This document shows, piece by piece, positions 23,036 through 33,500 of a DNA stretch of 64,000 bases; position 1 is the first letter of the stretch; each line of letters begins with the position of its first letter. The translations under genes and the position numbers were made by a program. The stretch comes from Naganishia liquefaciens. Lineage: Eukaryota > Basidiomycota > Tremellomycetes > Filobasidiales > Filobasidiaceae. A model generated the notes under the pieces. It had not been told where the DNA came from. It worked only from the letters and a program-made list of their open reading frames with translations, and did not search any database. The stretch lies in assembly GCA_013423385.1 (NCBI GenBank), contig BLZA01000009.1, positions 806,001-870,000 of the forward strand. Reading direction: 5' to 3'.

Positions 23036-25833
23036 TTAGAGCTCGGCCTTGACGGACGCTGATGCCTTGGCAGACTCGGACGCCAACTTGGCGCTGTACG
23101 AGCTGGCCGACTTGGAGGCGGACGAGGCGCTGGCGCTGGCGACGGACGAGGCACTGGCGGCGGAGAGCGATGCTCGCGAGTAGGCCGAGCTGAGGCTCTT
23201 GCTGACCGAGCTAGCCGAGGCCTGAGCGGCCTTGGAGGCGGAGTGCGCAGAGACGGAGAGCGAGCTGGAGGGGGACGTCAGAGAAGTCATTGAGAGTGAG
23301 CGCTTAAACTCACGAAGACAAGGATGAGGCGCTCTTGCTGCCAACCGAGGCCAAGCTCGAGGCGACCGAGGACGCGGAGGAGGCTACTGATGCGGCACTC
23401 GACGAGGCGTAGGCGGCGGCACCTATGCAAGGGTTAGTATGCGACCTGGTATTCGCGGCAACCTGACTCACTCGAAGCGGACTTGCTGGCAACGCTGGCA
23501 GCGGACGAGGCCGAGGGCGAAGCGTGCTTGGAGGCGTAGGCGGCGCTCTTGGACGCTTCAACGGACAGGGACGAGCTCAGCGAGCTGGCGGCCGAGGAGG
23601 CGCTGGCCGAGACCGAGGAAGCCGATGCTCTGTAAAAGGTCAGTAACGAGCGACTCAGGGCGCTGATGCGACTCACACTGCGGAGGCCGAGGCGACGCTA
23701 GCGGCGCTGCTGGCAGAGGAAGCGAGCGAAACAGCGGAAGCCCTGCAGGAGAGTCAGTATGTTTCCGCACTCTCACTCAATCCACTCACGAAGCAGCCGA
23801 GACGGCTGAGACACCGGCACTCGAGGCGCTGGCGATGCCCTTTGAGAGCACCTCTTCAGGCGAGTGCTTGGACACTCCCGTCAATGTCTCCAACACGGCC
23901 GCCAACTTTTCTTCGGCATAGTCTACGCTTCCACCGACGGCCTCTCGGATCTTGGCGAGCAAGGACTCGATTCGCGAACCGGCCTGCACGTATCGGATTC
24001 GGACCTCGTGTACGAGCGAGGGTCGGCTGGTGTACTTGGTGTCATCCACACCGTGGTCTCGGAGGTACGCTCGGAGTCGCGCGTCGGGCCAGGCAAGGTA
24101 AGGGGCGTCGGCCTTTTGGTGGTACTTGTCGCTGATCATCTTGACCATTTCATCTCGGTTAGCCTCGTAGTCGGATTTGACTATGTTGTGCTTGACGAGC
24201 CAGTCTCGGAGCTCCGAGTCGTACCATCCGGAGAAGATGGTCGACTTGGCCTTGCCGTAGTTCTAGAGGGGCAAATTGTCAGCGCGGACAGAAATAATAA
24301 GCGAATCGACTCACGTCGGCCAACAAGGCAGAGTACTTTTCTCGCGAAAGGTCGGCGGCATCCGAGCTAATGACGCCCTCGGATACGAGCCACTGACGCA
24401 TGCTCTCCTTGTCCCATCCGGAAAAGACGGTCTCCTTGGCGTCCCAATAGTTCTTCTTCATCAAGTCGATCAACCTGTCACGCTCGTGCGGCGGGTGCAA
24501 GATGCCGTGGGCGACGAGCCATGACTTCAAGTAGTTGTCCGACCACGAATGGTAGATTGGGTCGTTGACCTTGGCATGCCAGACCTCATTGACGCGGCCG
24601 AGCAAGTCGGTGCGTGAGTGGTGAGGTTTGGTCTCGACGCCGTGGTCTTCGAGCCAAGCACGAAGACGGTTGTCGTCCCATGTCGAATAGACATAGTCCT
24701 TGGTGGCGTCCATCGAGCTTTGCGCCTTGGCGGATGCGTAGCCGGCGAGCGAGGAGACAGAGGAAGCGGCAGCGTAACCGGCAGAAGTGATCGAGTCGCC
24801 GGCGCCGTAGTAGGCCGAGGAGATGGACGAGGCTGCCTGGTCGGTCGGGTGGCCGTAGACGGCGGTGGAGACGGCCGAAGCTCTGGAAGGATGTCAGCGA
24901 GGCTTAGATGACCGAGGCTATGCCGACGTACCGTTGCTTGGCAGCGATTCGCATTTCCTCAATGGTGCCGGCGGGAGAGATGATGCCGTGCTCCAAGAGG
25001 TATTCTCGGAGTTGCGATTCGTTCCATCTGGAGACGAGGTGTCAGTCATGTCGTCTATTGTGGAATGTCTGCATGCGAGGAAGAGGATGAGAGTCCCCTT
25101 GACGCCTCCTTTCGGGTGAATCTCGTGACAATTGGAGAGGGGCGATCACATAGTCGTGCTGCTTCGACAGGAGGATGTCGCGTTCGACGGGACCCTTTCG
25201 TCGTCGCTTCGAATGGATTGCCATCTCCGCATGCTCAGAGAGCAATGCCCAAGGCGATCGGAATCCTTGTGCGAGGGGTCTCCGCATCGCGTGACACCCC
25301 CCAAGACGTATTCTGCCGTCCTTGCTCGCGGCGAGGTCATTCTCGCTTCGCTCAAAGAGGCAAGGAAAGCTCGCGCGCCATAGGGCGCGCTCGGGGATTT
25401 CTCGCCTGCGGCGCCTCCTATCCTCGCTTCGCTCGACGAAAGGGATCCTCGCTTCCTCTGGTCGCTCGAGGGTTTTCCAGCCTGCGGCGCCTCCTATTCT
25501 CGCTCCCTCCGGTCGCTCGGCTTCGCTCCTCGGTACTCACGCATCAATCGTCTTCTCACTGATCGCCTCGTAATACGCCTGCGCCGCTCCCGCACCCCTC
25601 GCGCCCCGCTTGGCGACTCCATCCAAATTCTCCTGAACGAGCTTCAATGCCTCTTCCTTACTCAGCGTTCCCTTGGGGAGGGCAATCTGATGCTCCTGCA
25701 GCCATGCCTTTGCGTCGGCCAAGCTCCACGTCGAGGGATCCGTGGCCTTGGGGTCGGTGCCGAATACTTTTGCGTGTGTGCCGACGAGGGAGCCGGCGAC
25801 GAGGACGGTAGTGGTAGCGAGTTCGAGCTTCAT
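23036..25833 (-). CDS. Ish1-repeat (Msc1-like) protein with Ser/Ala-rich tail
   Basis: Signal-peptide protein (MKLELATTTVLVAGSLVGTHA) with seven Ish1/SAP-like repeats of the form W-x4-L-x2-WL-x2-HGI: WSLADAKAWLQEHQI, WNESQLREYLLEHGI, WDDNRLRAWLEDHGV, WSDNYLKSWLVAHGI, WDKESMRQWLVSEGV, WYDSELRDWLVKHNI and WPDARLRAYLRDHGV. S. pombe Ish1 is a stress-induced nuclear-envelope protein and S. cerevisiae Msc1 is in the perinuclear ER. After the repeats lies an amphipathic stretch and a tail of some 250 residues almost all Ser and Ala, carried on several short exons, ending KASASVKAEL. Exon 1 ends at about 25544 and exon 2 starts near 25027 (WNESQL), leaving an intron of over 500 nt with repeats. A perfect CRE palindrome lies 110 bp upstream, fitting stress control. 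Confidence 0.8.
25405..25535. repeat. Imperfect GC-rich direct repeats inside intron 1 of the Ish1-repeat gene
   Basis: The block CCTGCGGCGCCTCCTAT recurs at 25405 and 25481 (period 76), each followed by variants of CTCGCTTCGCTCG. More copies of CTCGCTTCGCTC-like words lie between 25320 and 25530. They sit in an intron far longer than its neighbours, so the intron probably grew by local duplication. Confidence 0.7.
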
Positions 25834-26412
25834 GGTGTTGTAGCGATGTGTATGTATTTCGAGAACAGAGGCAAAAGGGAGGGCCCAAACCTGCGTGCGA
25901 GGCTTTATGCGTGATGATGCGAGGGGAACCGAGTGGCTGGATTGACGTCATCATCGGCGCTCGTCATCCATTCCGGGCGCCCCCGCTGCGAACAATCATC
26001 AACAAATTAAAGTGACGTGCGCTTTTGCGGAATCAAACGCGGAAAGGACCCCCGCTCCCTAGGGACGCGCGCGCAAAGACGCCCCGCATCTCTTGCACGC
26101 CTCGGTCATCGACTCGGTCGCAAAGTGGGGACGGGCGGTCCCTATGGATGGATGGATCCAAGAGCGACCTCGACTGGATCGCCCTCTGCGCGACCACCGT
26201 ACCGCAGCTTGGTCTGCCTATCTGAATGTCGTGTCCAACATTCCATAGCCTCTCTGCGCAGCCGGCGTGCATTGCCCGACGGCTACGCCAGTGATCGTCT
26301 CCCCTGCCTATGAGACCTTTGTCGAGCCGTCATCAAAATTATGCCCATCCTGGGCTCACGTCAATACAACCCTAAAGCCTATCCTCTGTACAACCCTCGC
26401 CCGCCCTTTGCC
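25834..26412. other. Promoter region of the Ish1-repeat gene
   Basis: Between the start of the Ish1-repeat gene and the stop of the Sds3-like gene, both on the minus strand. Holds the CRE palindrome at 25943-25950. No gene seen. Confidence 0.6.
25943..25950. promoter_or_regulatory. Perfect CRE/ATF site TGACGTCA
   Basis: An 8-bp palindrome 110 bp upstream of the Ish1-repeat start codon. This is the consensus for CREB/ATF-type bZIP factors such as fungal Atf1. The same site stands before HSP12, the hydrophilin-like gene and the formate/nitrite transporter in this window. Confidence 0.65.
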
Positions 26413-27660
26413 TCAACTCCTTCCCGCGATCGCCGCCGCGGCCGCTTTCCCCGCCTGCCTTCCGCGCCTGCCAAACCCATTCATCATGGCCACATCCCCT
26501 TCCCTTTCAAACTCGTTCGCGACTGCGAGACTCTTGAGATCTTCGAGCGGCTTGCCCGGCGTCCACCCAGGCACTTTAGCGTACCCAGACATGGCAGGGC
26601 TTATCCTAATGACCGTCGTATTGTTCGGACCCGACGTCGACGTGCTGCCGTTCCCGCCTTGCGTGCCCTGAGCAGCCCTGCCGCCCGCATCGCCCGCGGC
26701 GGATTCGAGTCCCGGCGTGCCCGACTCGTAGTCGCCTGCGGCACCGGCACGTTGGCCTCCTCTGCCCCTGCGTGCGTTTTTCCCGACCCGATCGGGCTGT
26801 GTTGGAGGTGGCATGACGGCGAGCGAGTACGGCAAGGGGGAAATGACGTGGTCGATGCTGAGCGAGGTGCCGAGTGAGGGCGGGGTAAACGATGAAAGGA
26901 GGGAATCGGCTTGTTGCACGAGGGCGGCGAGGGCGGATGGCGGTTCGTCCGTGGAAGGGTAGGCGGCGGGTTTCGTGGTCGGACGCGATCCGCGTGAGCG
27001 GGACGTCATGTCGTTGAGCGTATCTGACGCGTGGGGGACTCGTCAGATGTGCGCTGGGTTTTCGCGAATGGCTTTTCGAAAACTCACCCGCCACAATGTC
27101 ATTCGCCGTCTCCTTGTCTTCTCGTATTTTGCGCCGCCGCTCTTCGAGCCCGTCCAGCAACCGCTGCCGCACCAACTCGCGGCTCTTCTTGTACTCGTCC
27201 TGTATCTTTTGCCGCTCGACGGCATACAGCTTGCGCGCGGATTCCATTCTGCAGAGGCCATAAGCCGGGGTTTTGGGAATGGTAGAGGGGGGGGCGAAGG
27301 AAGCTCACTTGTACTCGTACTGCGTATCGATACTGTCGAGCCACGCATCGCGCTCCAGGCTGATCATGTACATGGGCGCCTGTAACGACACACTCGTCGA
27401 CGGGTCCCTGAGCAAGGCCTGATTCCGCGCAGCAAGATCGCCCGTCACGTCCGTATAAATCCTAGTCAAGCGAGCGTCAGCCCACCCAACGAGCAACACC
27501 TGGGACGGGAGAAAAGGACCCACTGCTGGAAACTCTGAATCTTCTCGGCATGCTGTTTTTCAACCTTTTCGATAATCTCGCGGCGCTTCTTGTCGCGTTT
27601 CGACTCGTTGGCGCTTGGTGGATGGGCCGAGAGCGGTACTGCTGCGGCTGAGCGGTTCAT
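26413..27660 (-). CDS. Sds3-like subunit of a Sin3/Rpd3 histone deacetylase complex
   Basis: Nuclear co-repressor component related to Sds3/Dep1/BRMS1. The family pattern is a basic coiled-coil head (KRDKKRREIIEKVEKQHAEK), a spacer with PMYMISLERDAWLDSIDTQY, then a long helix (SARKLYAVERQKIQDEYKKS, VRQRLLDGLEERRRKIRED). Each piece lies on its own small exon with GT-AG junctions near 27525/27460, 27306/27247 and 27085/27027. The second half is disordered: a Ser/Pro part, an RRGRGGQRAG RGG-like patch and a C-terminus ending AIAGRS. About 350 aa, similar to Sds3 (327 aa). Divergent from CIA2, 275 bp between starts. The start at 27660 is the only ATG before the coiled coil. Confidence 0.7.
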
Positions 27661-27934
27661 GGTGAAGGGTAGGGGGAATGAGAGACGGGTGGGCCAGGGT
27701 ATCTCGCTCCATCGCCCGCGGTCCTCGTCGAATTCAATCTCTCTCTCTCTCTCAGAGAGAGCGAGGTCGTCGCCGGACGGAAGCAGCGGGGCGCGGATCC
27801 AAAAAGTCGACCACGCACGGCGGCCGGCGTCGGGTGGCGAACGAAGCGAGCGTCGTTGAACAGGGCGTCTTCATCGTCCCACCACCTACGTCGGATCCAG
27901 ACCAACAAACAGCCCACTCAGCAACCCCTCACCC
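27661..27934. promoter_or_regulatory. Shared divergent promoter (Sds3-like / CIA2) with CT/GA tract
   Basis: 275 bp between start codons. Holds a run of TC repeats (27738-27753) followed at once by AGAGAGAG, a near-perfect inverted repeat. Such polypurine/polypyrimidine tracts are common in fungal housekeeping promoters. Confidence 0.5.
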
Positions 27935-28742
27935 ATGTCTGCACGCCCACTCGACAACATCAACCCGACCATCGTCGTCCCGACCAACAGCGCAGGCCCC
28001 TCGGCCCAATTCTTTACCAAGGCGAGTCAAAAGATCCGACTGGAGCGTCTCTGGCGGGACGAGAGCAGCGGCGACGCCGAGGGCGCGGACGACGACGAGT
28101 TTCCCGTGCTCGGTGATGCCGAGGAACGTGAAGAAATTGACGAGCAAGAGGTTTTCGGTGGGTGTTTCCCGCCTCTATCGATACATCCCATTCCCTGACG
28201 GACCTCCCCCCCCCCGCGCGCGGCCGACCAGATCTCCTCCGTTCGATCACGGACCCGGAACACCCCTTGACGCTCGAACAACTCGCCGTCGTCTCGGCGC
28301 CGCAAATCAAGGTATCGAATAAACGGGGCGCCGAGCGGGTGTTGATTGAATTCACGCCGACGATCCCGCATTGTAGCATGGCGACGTTGATAGGTGCGGT
28401 CTCCCGGTTTTGCGCGCGCGCATATACGTGAAGCTGATGGGACGTGGTTCCAGGATTGACGTTGCGCGTGAGACTGCTTCGTGCGTTGCCGCCGCGCTAC
28501 AAGGTCGATATCCGAATCAAAGAAGGCGCTCATCAGAGCGAGAATGCCGGTGAGTATCGTCCCCCGCGCGCGTTCGGGGTACGTCAGCCCCAGGGGCATG
28601 CTGACGCCGAAACCGTCCAGTGAACAAGCAGTTGAATGACAAGGAGCGTGTACATGCGGCGCTGGAGAATTCGCACTTGTTGGGCGTGGTGGAGGGATGT
28701 TTGGCGACGGCGCACAAACGAGGGGGAACGGTGGGCGTGTAG
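27935..28742 (+). CDS. CIA2: Cia2/MIP18-family cytosolic Fe-S assembly factor
   Basis: Subunit of the CIA targeting complex (with Cia1 and Met18/MMS19), which hands iron-sulfur clusters to cytosolic and nuclear apoproteins. The MIP18 fold is seen in order: [20 protein letters not shown], then [19 protein letters not shown] with the reactive Cys, then [19 protein letters not shown] and the closing [17 protein letters not shown]. An acidic linker ([18 protein letters not shown]) precedes it, as in eukaryotic homologues. Four exons, about 190 aa, the family size. Stop at 28740-28742. Convergent with SDH2, an iron-sulfur protein, though Sdh2 is matured inside mitochondria, so the neighbourhood is probably chance. 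Confidence 0.92.
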
Positions 28743-29057
28743 GGTAGGGGGTCCACGTTACGCGCGGGGTCTCGTTGTATTGCATTGTTGTATCCATAGT
28801 ACAAGGGAAATAGGCATCGCAAACAGCCGAGGGAAGCCGACGCAGGGTGCGTGACGCGGACGGATCTGAGCGCGCGATAGAAGAGCATTCGCGATCGGAA
28901 TTCTGCTGGGTCAAAGGTTCCAAACGTTGACCCTATGGCGCAACCTTTGCCCACAGGACACGCGCCCATGTGATCGATTGTCATTATGTATGCAATACAG
29001 CCATCTCCCGTACAAATACAATGGCCAGATTCCCAATCTCTGGTGCGACAAGCCAGC
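28743..29057. other. Convergent 3' region of CIA2 and SDH2
   Basis: 315 bp between two stop codons; nothing beyond expected 3' untranslated sequence. Confidence 0.6.
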
Positions 29058-30103
29058 CTAGGCACCGGTGGCCATCTCGAGCTTGATCTGGGCGATCGCC
29101 TTGGCCGGGTTCAAACCCTTGGGACACGTTCTGGGGCAGGGCAAGGCACAGTCCGCGCGTCAGTGAATGGCACACGGGGGAAAAGGACGACGACGACGAC
29201 GACGACGACGCGCGCGCACGGACACTCACCGACTACAGTTGAAGATGGTGTGACATCGATACAGACTCAACGAGTTCTGCATCCTTTCCTTTCGTTCAGC
29301 GCCGTACGAATCCCGCGAATCCGCCATCCATCGGTACGCGGCCATGAGTGCCGCCGGGCCGAGGTATTCATCCTGGTTCCACCAGTAGGAAGGGCAACTT
29401 GTCGAACAGCACGCGCAGAGGATGCATTCGTACATGCCGTCGAGCTTTTTTCGGTCTTCGACAGACTGCAAGTGTTCTCGGCCCTCGGGGACATTGTCGT
29501 TTTTCAGGAACGGTTCGATGGATTTGTATTGTTTGTAGAATTGGGTGAGATCGGGGACGAGGTCCTTGACGATGTACACTGCGGGGGACGCGCGCGGACG
29601 GAGGAGCGAACAGTCAGCAGGATGTCACGCGCGGGCGGCAAGGGCGAGGGCGAGCTTGCCCAAACCAAAAAAAGATGCTCACTGTGAGGCAACGGGTAAA
29701 TCTTTTGCGGCTTGGCCTCGTTCCTGTCAATCCTGCTCAAACACGCCAACGTATTCACGCCATCAATGTTCATGGCACACGAGCCACAGATACCCTCCCT
29801 GCACGACCTCCTAAACGTCAATGTCGGATCCAAGTCATTCTTGATCTTGATCAACGCATCCAACACCATGGGCCCGCATTCGGCCAAGTTGACCTGATAG
29901 GACTGGAGCGTCGGTTTTTCCGAGGGCGCGTCCGGGTTCCAGCGGTAGATTTTGAATTCCTTGAGTTTCTGCTGCGCCGGGGTCGGCGCCGGGGCGGCGT
30001 GGAGGAGGGGCGCGGTGGTGGAGAGTGCGCGGGCGGCGGCGGTGAAGCCCTTGGAGGAGGAGGAGGACGCGACGAGGCGGGAAGCGGTGCGTGTGGCGAG
30101 CAT
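29058..30103 (-). CDS. SDH2: Succinate dehydrogenase iron-sulfur subunit (complex II)
   Basis: Mitochondrial inner-membrane complex II subunit that passes electrons from FAD to ubiquinone. A Ser/Arg-rich presequence ([16 protein letters not shown]) precedes the 2Fe-2S ferredoxin domain with [15 protein letters not shown] and LAC. The C-terminal domain has the 4Fe-4S motif [16 protein letters not shown] and the 3Fe-4S ligands in [10 protein letters not shown] and TCPKGLNP. The His in RCHTI, which lines the quinone/carboxamide pocket, is the common wild-type residue. Three exons: the first intron splits H|M of PLPH-MYIVKDL, and the last contains a GAC/CG microsatellite. About 270 aa, ending LEMATGA. 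The start at 30103 is chosen over an upstream in-frame ATG (30184) because it begins the targeting sequence. Confidence 0.95.
29186..29217. repeat. GAC microsatellite with CG run in the last SDH2 intron
   Basis: About eight GAC units followed by a short alternating CG run, inside the intron between NCSR and TCPKG of SDH2. On the gene's own strand it reads as GTC repeats next to the GTGAGT donor. Confidence 0.8.
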
Positions 30104-30575
30104 GGCGAGTGGTGAGTGGTGTGTGGTGTGTGGTGTGTGTGGTGAGTGGAGGGAGGTTGCAGGAGATGAATGGCAAATGGCCAACTAGTGATAATATCCC
30201 TGCCCCCCCCCCCCTCCCTCCCTCACTCGATCTCCCCCGCGCGCTGCCCCTGCCCTGCCCGAGTATTCCCGCGTGATCGAGCCAATCGGCAGGGAAGCAT
30301 TAGAGCGGGTGCGCCCGATCCCCTTGGATGGCCGGAAACCTGCATTCCGGCGCCCGCGCGCGCGTCTTGTAAGGGGGGAGGGGAGCGCCCGGCCCCCTCC
30401 CCCGATTGTGGCTGTCACCCGCCCAGCCGCCCAGCTTGCCCCCCCCCCACCCGGCGCTGCTTCTCTCTTCTGGCCATCGTGAGAGCCAATCATCCTCCCG
30501 CGCACATCCCCCCACCACCCAGCAGGCAGCAGCAGCATCCCTCCCGGCGCATGTTGGAGCACGATCTATGCAGAG
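30104..30575. promoter_or_regulatory. Divergent promoter of SDH2 and the CSL factor
   Basis: 472 bp with poly-C tracts (30200-30235 and around 30440) and GC-rich blocks. No TATA box seen. Serves both genes. Confidence 0.5.
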
Positions 30576-33500
30576 ATGGACCATGGCCATCAGCATCATC
30601 AGCATCATCAGCATCATCAGCATCGGCATCGGCATCAGCATCAGCATCAGCTGACCAGTCACCTCGACGGGTATCATCATGGTCATTATATCGACCATGG
30701 CCACGACCACGACCACGACGACGCGAGCTTGGACGAGTATGTCAATCTCGATGGACACGCCGGGAACTATCATGCAGAGGGAGAGGGAGAGCACGAGAGG
30801 GTGAGTACGCCGGGGCGTGCCAACGCCCTACTTATACTGACGCTTGGCCTCCCGCGCGCGCGCGCGCAGACGGAAGACGTCAACGCACCGATAGAACTCC
30901 TCCTGAACGCTATCCGAAACTCGCCATCGCCGCATTTTCCACGCGACGGCCAAGACGATACCACCCAGGCGTACGATGACCCCGCCGTCGATGCCGTTCC
31001 CTCGCAGTCAGACTTGGCCGATGCGTATACGGAAAAGTACCTCGGCGGCGGCGACGGCGGACAGGAAACGCATCAGCATCATCATGACGACGAGGAGACG
31101 CAGGGGGGCGAGTATGTGATCGAGGAGGCGTATCCCGATGGAGAAGAGTTTCGTGGTGAGACGAGGCGTGACGACCATGGGCAGCAGGAGCACGAGGGCG
31201 CCGAGACGGATGGCGTAGAGGACGAGCAAGGCGAGCCGGGCGGGGAGTACGTCGAAGAACGACCGCTGCCGCCATCATCTGCCCTCGCATCGCCGGCCTC
31301 GTCCGGCATGGCCAACGGACATGGAAAACCGCCCACGACGAGCGAACTCGAGCGTGTGCTGAGGACGTTTACGGATGCGCGTGGCGCGGCAGGGCCGTCG
31401 TCGACTCCACCACCGCCACCCGGACCATCAGCACCAGCACCAGCACCACCACCGACGAGGCGGAAATCCCTTGTTCATTCTTTACCCTCGCGCGCCCTCG
31501 TCGACCCGCAACTCACCCCCGCCGCCGCGCCCATCATCCCTCAAAAACGCAAATCACGCGACACCCCACCCGCCGCCGCCGCCGCCGCCGCCGCCGCCGA
31601 GGTCTTGCCCTCTGCCACATCTNNNNNNNNNNNNNNNNNNNNNNNNNNNNNNNNNNNNNNNNNNNNNNNNNNNNNNNNNNNNNNNNNNNNNNNNNNNNNN
31701 NNNNNNNNNNNNNNNNNNNNNNNNNNNNNNNNNNNNNNNNNNNNNNNNNNNNNNNNNNNNNNNNNNNNNNNNNNNNNNNNNNNNNNNNNNNNNNNNNNNN
31801 NNNNNNNNNNNNNNNNNNNNNNNNNNNNNNNNNNNNNNNNNNNNNNNNNNNNNNNNNNNNNNNNNNNNNNNNNGGGGGGGGGGGGGCGGCGGGTGGGTTA
31901 GACTGCGGGTGTGCATGGGCTGATATTTCGAGGTGGCGCAGGTTTTTGTGTCCGCCGCCCGTCGTGCGTATGGCAGGCAGCGTCTCGGACACGGTCGAGA
32001 CCATTTCGCTTCAGATCCTCAACCAAGACGTTGGCCCGGACATTCCCATCATCTCCAACAATCAGGGCGTCAAGTTCAACGTTCCGGGCCGGGAACAAGG
32101 CGCGCGTGAATACCTCCGGGAGGGATTGTACTTTTCGGGGCTGTATGCGTCGCGCACGGGCAAGGCAAAGTCGTTGAAGCTTCGGCTCAATGTGTTTCAG
32201 CCGGGCGGGACAGAGCCGAGGCCTGCGGAGGGGAGCGGTATCGGGATCGGGATCGGCGGCGGCGGTAGCGGCGGCGGCGAGGAAGCCGTCGGACCGGTCG
32301 GGTATGAGTCGGTGCCGCGCGAGGCGCACGATGTCGCGGCGCTGCAGACGGGAAACGCACAGCAGCAGCAGCAGCAGCATCATCACCACGACATCGAGGC
32401 GCTCCGGAGACAGCGGAATATGGATAGCTTGTTGTTGGGCACGGGCGGCGGCAGGAGGGAAGGCTCGATGGATGCCGAGGAACGACAGGCGGCGATTGAT
32501 GCCATGATCGAGGGAGACCCAATGTTTGATTTGCCAGTGTATACGGCGGCCGCGCCGGTCGGCGAGGGAGCAGGATCGCACGAGGGGATGAGCTTGTTGG
32601 ATGTCGCGGGCATGGTCGAGGATGTGGATTCGGCGGCGCCCAAGCCGGGCAAACGCGCCAAGCAGCCGCAGCCGCAGCCGCCGCCGCCGTCAACCTCGAC
32701 GCAAGCTTCCCCGATGGATAGCCCCGCCGACGCCGTCGGGCAGTCCGGCAAGGTGATTGAAGAGATGGACGGCATCGGCGAGCAATCCGAGACGCTACCG
32801 TGGGCGACGTTTGACGGTCTGCCTATGCAGATCGTGTCCAAGCCGACACAGAGCAAGCGGCCCAATTTCGCATTCAAGCGCACCAACGCGTCGTACCTAT
32901 ACGTCGGCGACCCCATCTCGCTCTGGTCGCGCATCAATTCGCAGTCGGTCAGGACAAAGTATCTCTATGTCGAGCACGGCAAGTTGGTCGGCATGCCGTC
33001 AGATTGGTCGGCGTTTGTCATTGATGTCGTCAAGCGGGGCGAGCCGCCGGGCGGATTGCCCGAAAAGAATCGTCCCGATCCGGGAATCATCACGTTCAAT
33101 AGCACCGTCATCCTGCGCGACATTCATTCCGACTACCGGACGGAACCGCTGCTGCTCATCAAAGTCATGTCGGGCAAGCCCGTCATCAACGAGTTTGGAC
33201 CCGTCTCGGAGCTCAACAAGGTCGCATTTGCAAAAGTTGTCGCCGGCCAGGGCAAGTGGTACCTGCGCGCGCCGGGCCACGATCGCGACAAGCTCGAAGA
33301 CGAGAATGGCAAGCCGCTGCCACGCGTACGCAAGCGCATTCGCGGGAAAAAGGACACGGTCAATGCCGTCGTCAAGAAGCGCGTCGCGCCGGCGCTCGAT
33401 ACCGAGGATAATTACCATGGCGATCCGTCGGCGGTTCGGTTCGAGCCGTCCAAGTTGGCGATCGAGGTCGTCGACGGGCAGTCGGTCGAGGGAGAGTACT

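Noticed and set aside
26606-27247. 213-codon Arg-rich minus-strand frame overlapping the Sds3-like gene
   Set aside because: It reads out of the true frame after the intron near 27030-27085; the Sds3-like frame continues in the other phase with RGG and Ser/Pro sequence.
29090-29125. GGTTCAAACCC block resembling a tRNA B box
   Set aside because: It lies in the last exon of SDH2 (CPKGLNP codons), and no cloverleaf can be drawn around it.
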